This document shows, piece by piece, positions 33,131-43,099 of a DNA stretch of 61,199 nucleotides; within the stretch, counting starts at the first letter, position 1, and the number at the start of each line of letters is the position of its first letter. This stretch comes from Mesostigma viride (lineage: Eukaryota > Streptophyta > Mesostigmatophyceae > Mesostigmatales > Mesostigmataceae). The notes beneath the pieces were generated by a model. That model ran no database searches. It had not been told where the DNA came from and was given only the letters and a program-made list of their open reading frames with translations. The stretch spans positions 1 to 61,199 of the forward strand of contig RPFO01001949.1 of the NCBI GenBank assembly GCA_009746045.1. The letters run 5' to 3'. The position numbers and the translations under genes are program-made.

Positions 33131-36100
33131 TCCGACGCCAGCATCGCCTGAGTCAGGCCGAGTTGGATTTTGTAGCCGAGCAATGCAAGGAGTTAGAGGA
33201 TGCCGGTATCATCAGGCAATCTTCCTCCAGCTATGCCGCTGCCGTTGTCGTTGCGCCCAAGAAGGACGCTATCACCGGGGCATGGACGGGTATGCGCATG
33301 GCCACCGATCTGCGGTTGCTGAATGCACACACACCCGTGGACCGTTACCCCATGCCACGTGTGGATGATGTCCTGGATAAGATATCTCCTCATGTGAAGT
33401 TTGTGTCCTCGCTGGACCTGCGTAGCGGCTTTCATCAGATCGCAGTTGCGCCGGAGGATCAGCGGAAGCTTGCATTCTGGGGGGGCGGCAATTTGTATGA
33501 GTGGGTGCGCATGCCCTTTGGGCACCGCAACGCTAGTGCTGTTTTCCAACGAGCTATGGACAAAGTGCTTGCAGGTCTTCCTTTCGCCGCTTGTTACATT
33601 GATGATGTAATCGTCTTTAGCGCGACATTTGAGGAGCACCTGGCGCACTTGGAGCAGGTTCGCTTGGCTCTCGAGGAGCATAATATGCGGCTGCACCCTG
33701 AGAAGTGCAAGTTCGCCCAGCGGACCCTCTCATTCCTTGGTCATCAGATTGTGCCGGGTGGCCGGACGCCTGATGCCGCCAAGGTCGAATCCATTGTGCA
33801 GGCCGCCGTACCCACGGATGTCTCAGGGGTGCGGGCGTATTTGGGTTTGGCTGGCTATTACCGAGGTTACATTGAGAACTTCAGCAGCAAGGTGAAGCCC
33901 TTGACCGAGTTACTCAAGAAGGGGTGCGTGTGGGCGTGGGGTCCCGCACAGCAACGCGCCATCGAGACAATCAAGCAGGAGCTCACGTCGGCCCCGATTC
34001 TGCGCGCCCCTGACTATGCTTTGCCATTTGTGTTATATACCGACTGGTCCAAGGTAGGACTGGGTGCGGTCTTGGCGCAAAAGGATGGTGATGGGCGCGA
34101 GCACGTTATTGCTTATGCTAGTCGCAGCAACAACCCAGCGGAGAGCCGGTATTCTTCCTATGAGGGGGAGGCACTGGCTGTGGTGTGGGCCATCAAGCAC
34201 TTTCGCCCGTATTTAGTTGGGCGCGTGTTTACTCTGGTGACAGACCACCAGCCGCTTCAGTGGCTAATGACCAACACCAACCTGACGGGTAAGCTCGCCC
34301 GATGGGCCATGATTATCCAGGAGTACCACATGACCATTGTGCATCGGGCCGGCAAGGACCATGTCAACGCCGATGTGCTATCCCGATACGCCATGCCTAC
34401 CACTGTTGACCACACTGGAGCCCGGGCCATGGGTGCCGAGGGCTCGTCGGGTTCTGTGGTCTTTGTGAACGCTGCTGGGTATGCGGCCGACGATGAGGAG
34501 GAGGCGTGGTGGCGCAGTGTCGAGTACTCTGTGGCGGACTTCGGCATCAGCGACGACCCGGTGCGGCCGTCGCCATTCACGCCATCCAAAGCTGTGTGCG
34601 CTATGGAAGAGGGTAGGTCTCTGTCCTTTGACATTGATCCTTCTCTGCAGCAGCTGATCGCTGTGCAGGCTCTCTTAGCGCGTAGCTCTCTTGCTGATTG
34701 CTACACCGCTGATATCTGGCTAGATGGTCGAGTTTTGGAGCAAGTGCAGGGTGCTGTCTTGACTCCTACTCCAGTCGATTGGACTCCTGCTCAGAAGGCG
34801 ACGGAGTTGAACAGGGTGCAGCACAGGGCTGCAACCTATGGTTGGGAAGATGGGGTTTTGTACAAGCTGTTGGGCAAGCGTAGGGTGGTCGTCCCACCGC
34901 CTGACAAGCGCGTTGCTATAGTGCAGGCGTACCACGAGCGGTATGGTCACTTGGGTGGCAATCGCACGCTCAGCCTCGTACGGACCAGCTATTGGTGGAA
35001 TAACATGCGACACACAGTGGCCCAGGTAGTGGCCAGCTGTGTCCCGTGTGCTCGAACCAAGGCTAACTTTAGCGCAGATCATGGTGCCAAGGAGCTGATG
35101 TCGCTTCCCATCAAGGGCTTGTTTTATCGCTGGCACGTCGATCTGTGCGGGCCGTTTCAGGAGAGCCCTGACGGCAACCTCTATGTCATGGTATGCGTGG
35201 AGAGCTTTAGCAAATGGGTTGAGTTGATCCCCATTGCTGACAAGCATGCCGCTACCACAGCGAAGCATTTTGCAGACATCATCACCAGGTTTGGGGCTCC
35301 CGCGGAGGTAGTCACGGACCAGGGTGGTGAGTTCAGGGGTGAGTTCCAGGAGTTGCTGGATGGATGTCTTATTGATCACCGTCGCACTTCTCGGGAGCAT
35401 CCTCAGGCCAATGGTTTGGCTGAGAGATTGGTGCAGACCGTCAAGCAGGCGCTGCGCAAGTGGAGCCTGCAGGTGCCGGAGTCGGCCAGGTGGGATCGCG
35501 AGTTGGCATGGATTGCCATGGGTTATCGCATGTCTCCCCAGGAGTCTCTCGCTACCTTCTCCCCGTATTTCCTTCTGTTCGGGCGTAATCCTCTTTTGCC
35601 TACGGAGGCACAGGTTGCGCACCCCGAACCCATGGCCTTCGACAACGCTCAGCAATTTTTGGTTGAGGTGCTGGCCAGGGCAGAGACTTTTAAGAAGGTC
35701 ATGCCCATCGCGATGAACAACTTGTTCATTGCTCAGCACAGGGACTCCCTGCGTTACGCTCAGCGCCGGGGGGGCGCATACATGGCTCGCCAGCTGCGGT
35801 TTAGGCCAGGGCAGTATGTTTTCCTGCGCACTCAGCTGAAGCACACTTTGGATGTGGAGGCGGGGCCCACCATTTTGCGCATTGTGGCTATCAAACCATC
35901 GGGAGTGGCAATTTTGGAGGGCGCCGACGGGAGCCGTACGACAGACAACCTCAGCAATCTCAGTCCCTGCTCACTGCCCAATTTGGTCCACGACCTCCAA
36001 CCGCACACATCTCGCCGAGTCAAGGACGCCCAGTGTCAGGTTTGTCACCGGGTCGATCAGGCGGAGTCCATGTTATTGTGTGATCAGTGTAACTGTGGTT

Positions 36101-36246
36101 GGCACATGCAGTGCTTGCAGCCCGTGGTCACCAGCATTCCGGAGGGGGATTGGTTTTGTCCAGTGTGCACCGCTGCGCAGTTTACCTCCCGCAGCTTGAC
36201 TGCGGTCACCGCTGCCCTTGTCTTGGTACGATCGCTGTCTTCGTGA
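33127..36246 (+). CDS. Ty3/gypsy pol: RT, RNase H, integrase and C-terminal PHD finger
   Basis: One uninterrupted frame of about 1,039 codons. RT: SLDLRSGFHQIAV, MPFGHRNASAVFQR and catalytic CYIDDVIVF (near 33591). RNase H: VLYTDWSKVGLGAVLA, an Ala/Val-rich helix with Glu, and VTDHQPLQWL. Integrase: H-x4-H (HERYGH) with C-x2-C (CVPC), then catalytic DLCGPF, VVTDQGGEF and HPQANGLAERL (D, D, E). The C-terminus (36034-36168) has the C4HC3 spacing of a PHD finger: CQVC, CDQC, GWHMQC and WFCPVC. Many gypsy elements end in a chromodomain that steers integration; a PHD finger could do the same by reading histone H3 tails. The frame was taken by shift from gag; its first residues are uncertain. Confidence 0.92.
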   Translation: MFRRQHRLSQAELDFVAEQCKELEDAGIIRQSSSSYAAAVVVAPKKDAITGAWTGMRMATDLRLLNAHTPVDRYPMPRVDDVLDKISPHVKFVSSLDLRSGFHQIAVAPEDQRKLAFWGGGNLYEWVRMPFGHRNASAVFQRAMDKVLAGLPFAACYIDDVIVFSATFEEHLAHLEQVRLALEEHNMRLHPEKCKFAQRTLSFLGHQIVPGGRTPDAAKVESIVQAAVPTDVSGVRAYLGLAGYYRGYIENFSSKVKPLTELLKKGCVWAWGPAQQRAIETIKQELTSAPILRAPDYALPFVLYTDWSKVGLGAVLAQKDGDGREHVIAYASRSNNPAESRYSSYEGEALAVVWAIKHFRPYLVGRVFTLVTDHQPLQWLMTNTNLTGKLARWAMIIQEYHMTIVHRAGKDHVNADVLSRYAMPTTVDHTGARAMGAEGSSGSVVFVNAAGYAADDEEEAWWRSVEYSVADFGISDDPVRPSPFTPSKAVCAMEEGRSLSFDIDPSLQQLIAVQALLARSSLADCYTADIWLDGRVLEQVQGAVLTPTPVDWTPAQKATELNRVQHRAATYGWEDGVLYKLLGKRRVVVPPPDKRVAIVQAYHERYGHLGGNRTLSLVRTSYWWNNMRHTVAQVVASCVPCARTKANFSADHGAKELMSLPIKGLFYRWHVDLCGPFQESPDGNLYVMVCVESFSKWVELIPIADKHAATTAKHFADIITRFGAPAEVVTDQGGEFRGEFQELLDGCLIDHRRTSREHPQANGLAERLVQTVKQALRKWSLQVPESARWDRELAWIAMGYRMSPQESLATFSPYFLLFGRNPLLPTEAQVAHPEPMAFDNAQQFLVEVLARAETFKKVMPIAMNNLFIAQHRDSLRYAQRRGGAYMARQLRFRPGQYVFLRTQLKHTLDVEAGPTILRIVAIKPSGVAILEGADGSRTTDNLSNLSPCSLPNLVHDLQPHTSRRVKDAQCQVCHRVDQAESMLLCDQCNCGWHMQCLQPVVTSIPEGDWFCPVCTAAQFTSRSLTAVTAALVLVRSLSS

Positions 36247-36271
36247 TGGGGCCGGTCGCCAGCGAGGGGGG

Positions 36272-36415
36272 AATCATGGGACAGGTCCTCGCCCACCCCA
36301 CAGGGCATGCAGTTAAGGCAGGCACATCAGCTCAGCTCATTTGGGTTTTACCAAATTAAGCTGAGTGGCCAGCCGCCATGGTGGCGCCGGAGATTGTGGC
36401 ACGCAGACGCGACAG
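36272..36415 (+). repeat. 144-bp direct repeat, left copy, between pol and 3' LTR
   Basis: Starts with AATCATGGGACAGG after a purine run (GCGAGGGGGG, possible polypurine tract) and ends GACAG just before the 3' LTR. An apparently identical copy directly follows the LTR (37560-37703). It contains an AGCTCAGCTCATTTGG...CCAAATTAAGCTGAG dyad. Confidence 0.9.
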
Positions 36416-36416
36416 C

Positions 36417-37560
36417 TGTCACGGACGCGAGCTATGTCATCCGGGCGCCCACTATGCACAAGACCGGTGACGTGCGCAAGGAATTTGTTTTCTACGCATT
36501 TTCGACAAAGGCTAGTGACCGGGGGGGACACTAGCACTTGCAGCATAAGAGCGGACGAAAGTGTACGTGCACGCGCGCCGGGCCAGGCACAGCTGGGCGC
36601 GCAGCACTGACTTGAGCGGACGGCAGCACAAGTGTGCAGCGTCGAGAGGATCATACGCGTGTTAGTGGACAGCTGGAGCTGAAGCTGGACTGCTGGACTT
36701 CAACAGCGCCGAGGCTATTGACAGGCCAGGTGTCTTTGTGGTGTAGAATAGCAGGTCAACGTTATGAGGACTGGACAGAAAATGGAAAAGGACAATTTGC
36801 GGTGCGGAGCCAGATCGCTGGAATGAATGCGAAATCGCTGGCAGCCCTACAAAGGGATTTCTTCTAGATAGAAAGGAACGATTAGACGCAATGTTTGCTG
36901 GGCCACTCACACGCAAGGTGTGAGCGTGCAGATTGTCTGAAGGATATTATGCTTCGACCTTGCTGGACGTGACTCAATGTCGGACATTCCCAGGGACAGA
37001 AATGCCGGAGCCTCTAGGAGATGAGATCGGCAACAGGGTAGCAATTTAGTAGATTTGTCGGGATGCCTTCCTGCTTTTGTTGGCATGTGTGGTAGAAAGC
37101 CAGGACGGCAACTGGAATGCGGTTTCTATTTGCATGGTTCAGGCAGCAAGATAGTTTTGGCATTCCTGGCTGGACTGACAAGTGTGGCGTGTGTCATGCG
37201 TGTGGCATGACGAATGGTTTGGTTCATAGTCGAAGAGGACTCTCACGCAGCGTGTAGTCTCTTCGAGTCTCTCGTTAGTGGCCTTCGTGTTTCTCCCTTT
37301 CCTTGGGAGCAAGGCCGGTAGCATGTCATGGAGCGCTGCCTAACTGCGGGCTCGTGAGCATGGAGTGCATCGATATTGAGACTATCAACGTGTTGTAATT
37401 GTATTAACTTTCTCAATAAACTCCGCATGTGCGGCTTCATCATCAGACTGTGCAAAGTGTGTGTTTTGAAAGCATTATTCTATAGCAGGGGAGGCAATAA
37501 GGTGGTTATCAGGCACGAGGGACAGTTCCTTGTCCTCGGCTGAGAGCCCTCCTTTCTTTA
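36417..37560 (+). repeat. 3' LTR of the Ty3/gypsy element
   Basis: Matches 28841-29980 from TGTCACGG to CCTTTCTTTA; small differences include an extra TAG-type triplet near 37051. AATAAA occurs near 37415. It is flanked on both sides by the same 144-bp sequence, which is not expected of a simple insertion. Confidence 0.85.
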
Positions 37561-37703
37561 ATCATGGGACAGGTCCTCGCCCACCCCACAGGGCATGCAG
37601 TTAAGGCAGGCACATCAGCTCAGCTCATTTGGGTTTTACCAAATTAAGCTGAGTGGCCAGCCGCCATGGTGGCGCCGGAGATTGTGGCACGCAGACGCGA
37701 CAG
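37560..37703 (+). repeat. 144-bp direct repeat, right copy
   Basis: Partner of 36272-36415. It continues into 37704 onward, sequence not found elsewhere in the window. Confidence 0.9.
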
Positions 37704-38411
37704 TTGGTACCCATATTGGGGGCCAACTGGGGGCCTGTCAAGGCCTTTCTGCAGCTTTGGTGGGCATACAGTAACTGGCTGTGTCGCCACAAGACAGCTA
37801 GTGGCTGGGTCCTTGACCCCCTCCGCCAGGCTGTGGTTACCCTGTCCTTCCCTGCTCAGTGCATTCGGTTTTCTGCTGAGTTGGGCAAGGCTGCTGAGAC
37901 CTGCATGGATATTCAGGTCAGCAGGAACTGGCCAGATCGATCTGGTGGCCATGGTGGAGCATTTTCCCGTGTTCGGAATGAAGGGGAAGGATACGAAGAG
38001 GGGGGATTGGTTCACTCTGTGAAGGGTCGGAGTGATGGGCTTGGAGATTGGGCTGTGGAGTGAGGTGGGTAACCAGAATGGATGAGGCCAGTTCTGATGT
38101 CCAGTCCAGATTTCCAGAAGTTCCAGATTCCAGGGTTTCAATGGTAGTCATTGCAGTTGTATTATCCAGGCACTGCTGCCTGTGTTTTGGATCCCTTGAT
38201 GTCATTACAATTTTGTGAGAGTTGTTAATTCAGGGTTGATCATGATCAGATGATGATGAGATAGGAGGCCCCTTTGGGGATGTAAAAACCCACCTGCTTG
38301 TCCCAAGAGGTGGTGGACTTCCTGTTTATTGTTGTGTTGTTCTTGTGGAGGTTGTTGTTTTATTCTTCTTGGCTTCTAGGAACTGGGAGTTCCTGTCTTG
38401 AGGGGGAGATA
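37704..38411 (+). other. Internal 3' remnant of a second LTR element
   Basis: An open stretch to 38063 (FLQLWWAYSNWLCRHKTASG and on) looks protein-like but is not recognised. The segment ends in the purine run GAGGGGGAGAT at 38400-38410, a good polypurine tract directly before the LTR at 38412. Confidence 0.5.
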
Positions 38412-39109
38412 TGTAACAACCAAATGTTACATCCAAAGTTTTCCTACTGTTGATCTTATTATGAGTTCTTGGGGACAATTATTTGGAAAGTTAGGAGGCT
38501 TCGACGTAAGATTGATATTGGGCCTGCTGAGATCTGTCGAATTATTGTTCTACCCTAGCTCATTGGTCGTGGCCTGATCCACGTGGGGTACTTTGCATGG
38601 TTTAGTTCAGCCAGTCATAGATTCCTTCTGTTGTACCTGGTGGATTTGATTCCAGGTCACGGGGATTCTGTAGTGCTGGCCTTGTGTTGTGTTGTGGATT
38701 CTGAGGACAGGATCTTACCTTGAGTGATCCTCACATTTGATTGGTCCTTTCGGGTTAGGATTGAGCCGACTCTGCATGCACGATGACTTTAATCCTGTTT
38801 GTGGAGGTCGTGGAACCAAGCGTACGTGGGAACCAAACCTATGGTGTAATTCAAGGATTTCCTTGTTTCATCAAGCAAACAACCCTTGCCAAAAGTCAAC
38901 TATAACTTCAACAGATAGTCGACTTGGAGACAACTTGTCTGTTGTGTCTAACAAGGGTGGGGACTCAATCCCTTAACTGTTGAAGCTTCATCTTCATTGC
39001 TTCTCTGGACGTGAAGTTATCTATCAAGACTCTAACCCAGGTATAAAGATCTTTTCACGCTAATGCTTATACTGAGGCTGTTGCAAACACAACATTTTTA
39101 GTCGTTACA
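38412..39109 (+). repeat. LTR of a second element (3' LTR)
   Basis: Starts TGTAACAACC and ends GTCGTTACA, so it has TG...CA ends with an inverted TGTAAC/GTTACA repeat, and a polypurine tract lies directly upstream. Length 698 bp. No second copy is in the window, so the 5' end of the element is missing. Confidence 0.7.
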
Positions 39110-39241
39110 CTTGCGCGCCAAAAGTAACCGCCGCTACCGAAGCTGAGGCCTGAGGCCGAACACTAAACATGCAAAAGGCACAGGTGCTGCTGCCTTTGTA
39201 CCGGGCAGTTTGATAGCACAGTGCTGGCATTTACTAGCTGC

Positions 39242-39985
39242 ATGGAAAGTAGAGCGATGGCGCACGGTCGAGGCAAGGAACCTGGCCTCGGAATAAACTA
39301 CGATGCATGACATGTCAGATACGGAGTACGAAGACGCCCGAGCACGACATCTTGCTAGCTTGGAGCTAGATGATGATGCTGACAACAATGACGGTGGGGA
39401 CGAGGAGCCTACTGGCCCCGACAACAGTGGGGACGAGTGGGATGGTGATGCAAAGCGGGACAAGGCTGCCGTTTGGGAGTTCGTCAAGAAGGAGCGCATT
39501 GTAGTGAGCGGCCTGCTGACGAACAACTACAAGCAATCCTGCCTTCAGTGCGGCATTACCTGGAAGGGGAGCGCCACTAGGGCAAAGCTCCACATCGTGG
39601 GCAAGCCTTGGTGCCGGGATGTGAAGCCTTGCCCCAATCCGCCGAAGGCATATAGGGCGTATTTGCAGGGCATTTTCAGGGCCAAGGACCTTCAGAGGCG
39701 TGGCCAAGCGGACCACATGGAGCTCGTGACCAAGCGCCGGGCAGCGACTCAACTGGGATGGCCTCGTGGAGGGCAGCGCCTCTGAGTGGCACGACGCCCA
39801 GGTTGGCTCTTCACAACAGCACAGCTCGAGCAGACCTGAGGCGTCCGAGGAGGGCCTGACCATGCCGCAGATGATGAAGCTGGATAAGCTGCAGCTGGAC
39901 CTTGCATTGTGCAAGGGTTTTATTTCTGCTGGTATCCCTTTCAATGTCCTTAACAATGATGCATTTCGTGCTGCATTGACATTGT
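39242..39985 (+). pseudogene. hAT-family transposase N-terminal fragment (copy 2)
   Basis: Paralogue of 10-735 at an offset of about 39,247-39,251. It shows that the frame can start further upstream (ATG 39242). A 4-base insertion at about 39305 breaks the frame that is intact in copy 1; the protein resumes as MSDTEYEDARARH. The BED-finger region and the AGIPFN segment are otherwise the same, with the same second frameshift. It ends in the same tandem array. Confidence 0.7.
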
Positions 39986-40615
39986 ATGTATGGCATGATG
40001 GTGGTGGCTGCCTGCATATATGTGTTTATGGCATGCATGGTGCATGACATTGTATGTATGGCATGGTGGTGGCTGCCTGCATGTCTCGAGACCTTTAGAT
40101 AGATAGGATTTTACATCTCATATGATGATGGATGACATTGTATGTATGGTATGGTGGTGGCCGCCTGCATATGTGCTTATGGCATGGTGCATGACAGTGT
40201 ATGGCATGCCGGTGGTTGCCTGCATGCATGTCTCAAGAGCTTTAGATAGATAGGATTTTACATCTCATATGATGATGCATGACATTGTATGTATGGCATG
40301 GTGGTGGCTGCCTGCATATGTGTTTATGTATGGCATGGTGCATGACAGTGTATGGCATGTCGGTGGTTGCCTGCATGCATGTCTCAAGAACTGTAGATAG
40401 ATAGGATTTTACATCTCATATGATGATGCATGACGTTGTATGTATGGCATGGTCAGGTGGCTGCCTGCGTATGTGTTTATGGCATGGTGCATGACAGTGT
40501 ATGGCATGGTGGTTGCCTGCTGCAATGATGCATGTCTCAAGAACTTTAGATAGATGGGATTTTACATCTCATATGATGATGCATGTTCATGGCATGGGTG
40601 GTGATGCTACCTGCA
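39986..40615 (+). repeat. ~150-bp tandem array, copy 2
   Basis: Same units as at 1566-2100, without the LINE insertion and with small differences. Confidence 0.85.
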
Positions 40616-41100
40616 TTTGTTTATTGCCATGTTGGTTTTGGCCTTTTGGGCTTCTGGGTGGAGGAACTGGACCTTCTTGCCGTATGACTTAGCAATTAGT
40701 CATAATTAAGGAATAATAAAGAATTAGGTCAATTAGCATTAATAAAATAATGGTTCATCATGGTGGCTGCAGTTGTGTTTAGTAGGGCATGGTGCATGAC
40801 ATCGTATGCATGGAATAAAGATTAGTTCAATTATACCAATCAGTGTCTGATCAGAATACCAATGGGTGAGTATATATCACACTTCATGCAACTATAGACA
40901 ACCAAGTGAGTGTCAATAGGCTATGACCAGTCTACGTGCATTGCATTGGTATTCATCAAGTTTGAGACATAAGCAAGAGTTTTTGAGAGGCACACCCATG
41001 GGATAAACACCTTAGAATATTTTATCCTGTTTGAAAATCCACTTTTCCGGTCAAAAAACCACTTTTTGAGCTTTTGGCGTATAATTAATTAATTAATTAA
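40616..41100. other. Left flank of the PLV, ending in a TTAA run
   Basis: Matches 2101-2570. There is an extra short segment near 40842-40858. It ends in TTAATTAATTAATTAA at about 41085-41100, next to the viral TIR. Confidence 0.7.
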
Positions 41101-41224
41101 GTAGCTTCCATCATCATTCCGTCATCATTCCGTCATCGCGACTAGGAGAAGTGCACCACCCTTATGCTGGCATCTGCCACCCCCTATAGTGACCCTATAG
41201 TGACCGCGGCCTAGGATGGGTCTC

Positions 41225-41256
41225 ACCCTAAGCCCTAAACCCTAAAACCCTAAACC
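41225..41256 (-). repeat. Telomere-like block in left TIR
   Basis: ACCCTAAGCCCTAAACCCTA and the next 12 bases are telomere-type units: one degenerate, two TTTAGGG and one TTTTAGGG type on the minus strand. It lies 124 bp from the outer end and is mirrored at 59708-59739. Confidence 0.85.
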
Positions 41257-41371
41257 ACTTGCAAAAACAGAAGTGCCCCCCTGCCACCACTGCTCACCAG
41301 ATTGTGACATTTAGGCTGGCATCTGTCACCACCCCGGCAGTTGTGATGGTGTGTTGGGGGTGTGACAAGGA

Positions 41372-41856
41372 TGGCGAAAAATTGCACGTACTTACTCTTA
41401 TATAAAGAACGCCCAATTTTTCGCCACCCTGCCACCCCTTGGCGCGGGTCATAGGAGGTGTTTGTCAAGGTGTGAGAGTGATGGCGAAAAATTGCACGTA
41501 CTTACTCTTATATAAAGAACGCCCAATTTTTCGCCACCCTGCCACCCCTTGGCGCGGGTCATAGGAGGTGTTTGTCAAGGTGTGAGAGTGATGGCGAAAA
41601 ATTGCACGTACTTACTCTTGTATAAAGAACGCCCAATTTTTCGCCACCCTGCCACCCCTTGGCGCGGGTCATAGGAGGTGTTTGTCAAGGTGTGAGAGTG
41701 ATGGCGAAAAATTGCACGTACTTACTCTTAAGAAAAGAACGCCCAATTTTTCGCCACCTTCCCCCACTGGCCGGCGCTGAGGTGGCGTGGTTTGTTGGAT
41801 GTGGCGAAAAATTGCACGTACTTACTCTTAAGAAAAGAACGCCCAATTTTTCGCCA
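41372..41856. repeat. Five palindromic iterons in left TIR
   Basis: Five 55-nt units (41372, 41482, 41592, 41702, 41802), spaced 110, 110, 110 and 100 bp. Each has 13-bp perfect arms TGGCGAAAAATTG / CAATTTTTCGCCA around a 29-nt spacer. The outer three spacers contain TATATAA or GTATAAA; the inner two read TTAAGAAAAG instead. They could be origin iterons, promoters or end-binding sites. Confidence 0.9.
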
Positions 41857-41904
41857 TGGCCTCGCAGGGTGAGGGAGCCGGCGAGGGCCGCGCGGCGGGG
41901 TGTG

Positions 41905-42184
41905 CAGAGTGTCATTTTATTACTCTGTGTAACCTCTGGAAACTCAGACGACCTATGCAAGAATCCCACACGACCTGTGTCGATGCATAAGAGGTTTACT
42001 CTGGATTTTTAACCTGCAGTTAGAACTGCAATTCGAGACGAAATGAAAATTGTTTTCAGCATATATTGACGCGTTTTATACTGCATAAACGAATTCATTA
42101 AAAAATATAACACGTTTACATTCGTTATCAGCTCGACAAGAGCGAAAATGGCAAGCTCGTTGCCGTCGTCAACAAGACGACAAT
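41905..42184. other. No gene seen
   Basis: Sequence between the left TIR and the first gene stop. Confidence 0.5.
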
Positions 42185-42757
42185 CTACTCCTTGTCCTTG
42201 GAGTGTCCAGTCAGGCTCTTCACGTACGAGGCGGAGTTCTTCTTGTCGCCATGGCCGTGGGAGCTTGACGCTCCCTCGCGGCTCCTCTTCCTGCCATTGG
42301 AAGTGGCGGTCTTTGCGTCCTCGAAACCCTTCTTTACCTCCTCCCATGCCCTGTAGAGCGCAATGGGGGAAATGCCTGGCTGGCGCTTGGACTTGGAGAA
42401 GCCATTGAGGAAATCGTCAACCATCTTAACGCACCCGTCGGCTTGGTCGAGGCGAATCCACTCGCAGCGGTCCTCGACCTTCCTCGGCTTTGCCGCATTC
42501 TTCTCGTAGACCCACTCGACGCAAATTTTTGGCGTCTTGCGGTCGACATCGTCATATCCGGCGTCGTGAATCTTGAAGACCTCGCAGGTAGGTCCGGTGC
42601 CTCCAACAGCACCTTCGTTTCCGGAAAGAAGGGAGACCTTGTGCGTCAGGTGTGCGAGCTGGTCAGATATCTTTGTCTGGCCGTCCTCGAGACCATCGAG
42701 GATTTTTCCAAGCATTGCCAGCGCTTTCTCGCAAGGCCCTGCGTTTCGGGAAGCCAT
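42185..42757 (-). CDS. PLV hypothetical protein, 190 aa
   Basis: ATG at 42757. Not recognised. The N-terminal 50 residues are helical with leucines (LAMLGKILDGLEDGQTKISD and following) and may form a coiled coil. The middle has Cys and Trp (ICVEWVYEKN, CEWIRLDQADGC). The C-terminal 40 residues are very hydrophilic and basic (SNGRKRSREGASSSHGHGDK). It is the last gene of the leftward block. It could be a nucleic-acid-binding or accessory protein; no function is inferred. Confidence 0.65.
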   Translation of the reverse strand: MASRNAGPCEKALAMLGKILDGLEDGQTKISDQLAHLTHKVSLLSGNEGAVGGTGPTCEVFKIHDAGYDDVDRKTPKICVEWVYEKNAAKPRKVEDRCEWIRLDQADGCVKMVDDFLNGFSKSKRQPGISPIALYRAWEEVKKGFEDAKTATSNGRKRSREGASSSHGHGDKKNSASYVKSLTGHSKDKE

Positions 42758-43099
42758 GGCTACCGGCAGAGAGCTTGCAACGTGAGATGCGTGACTTGCA
42801 CGTGATTTTGCCTATTTGTGCACAATGTGCCAAGGTCCGTTACGTCTGCTGGCACGGCCTGGACAGGACGCGAAGGTGGCTGGACTTGTACAAGTGTCGA
42901 ACTTGGCTAAATTTCGGAGCGATGCAAGTCTAAGGTGGCCTCTACCACGTGGCGAGTTCTGGGACGTGAATTTAGGTAAAAAGACTCGTAAGCGTGCGAG
43001 TAATCAACTGGGTCACTTGTCAATCGCCTGAACGAAGATTCTAGAGTGTCCACGAGAGTGAATTTTCCGAAGCAACCACCCATATATAATTCGTAGAAA
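42758..43099. other. No convincing gene
   Basis: A 48-codon plus-strand frame (42787-42933) has three or four Cys but no other support. Otherwise nothing seen. Confidence 0.4.

Larger units (their letters stand above)
41101..41904 (+). repeat. PLV left terminal inverted repeat
   Basis: About 804 bp, reverse complement of 59062-59862. The inner limit is at GGCGGGGTGTG (41904) against CACACCCCGCC (59062). It holds a telomere-like block and five iterons. Short open frames here are by-products of the repeats. Confidence 0.93.

Noticed and set aside
41250-41468. Open frames within the PLV TIRs (also 41659-42012, 59005-59307, 59496-59714).
   Set aside because: They arise from repeated iterons on both strands and have no independent support.
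41372-41856. Regularly spaced repeats that could suggest a CRISPR array.
   Set aside because: The spacing sequence is itself repeated, no cas genes are present and the context is eukaryotic; these are TIR iterons.
42787-42933. 48-codon plus-strand frame with several Cys and Trp (ICAQCAKVRYVCWHG).
   Set aside because: Opposite to the direction of the surrounding block, no conserved partner, could be chance.
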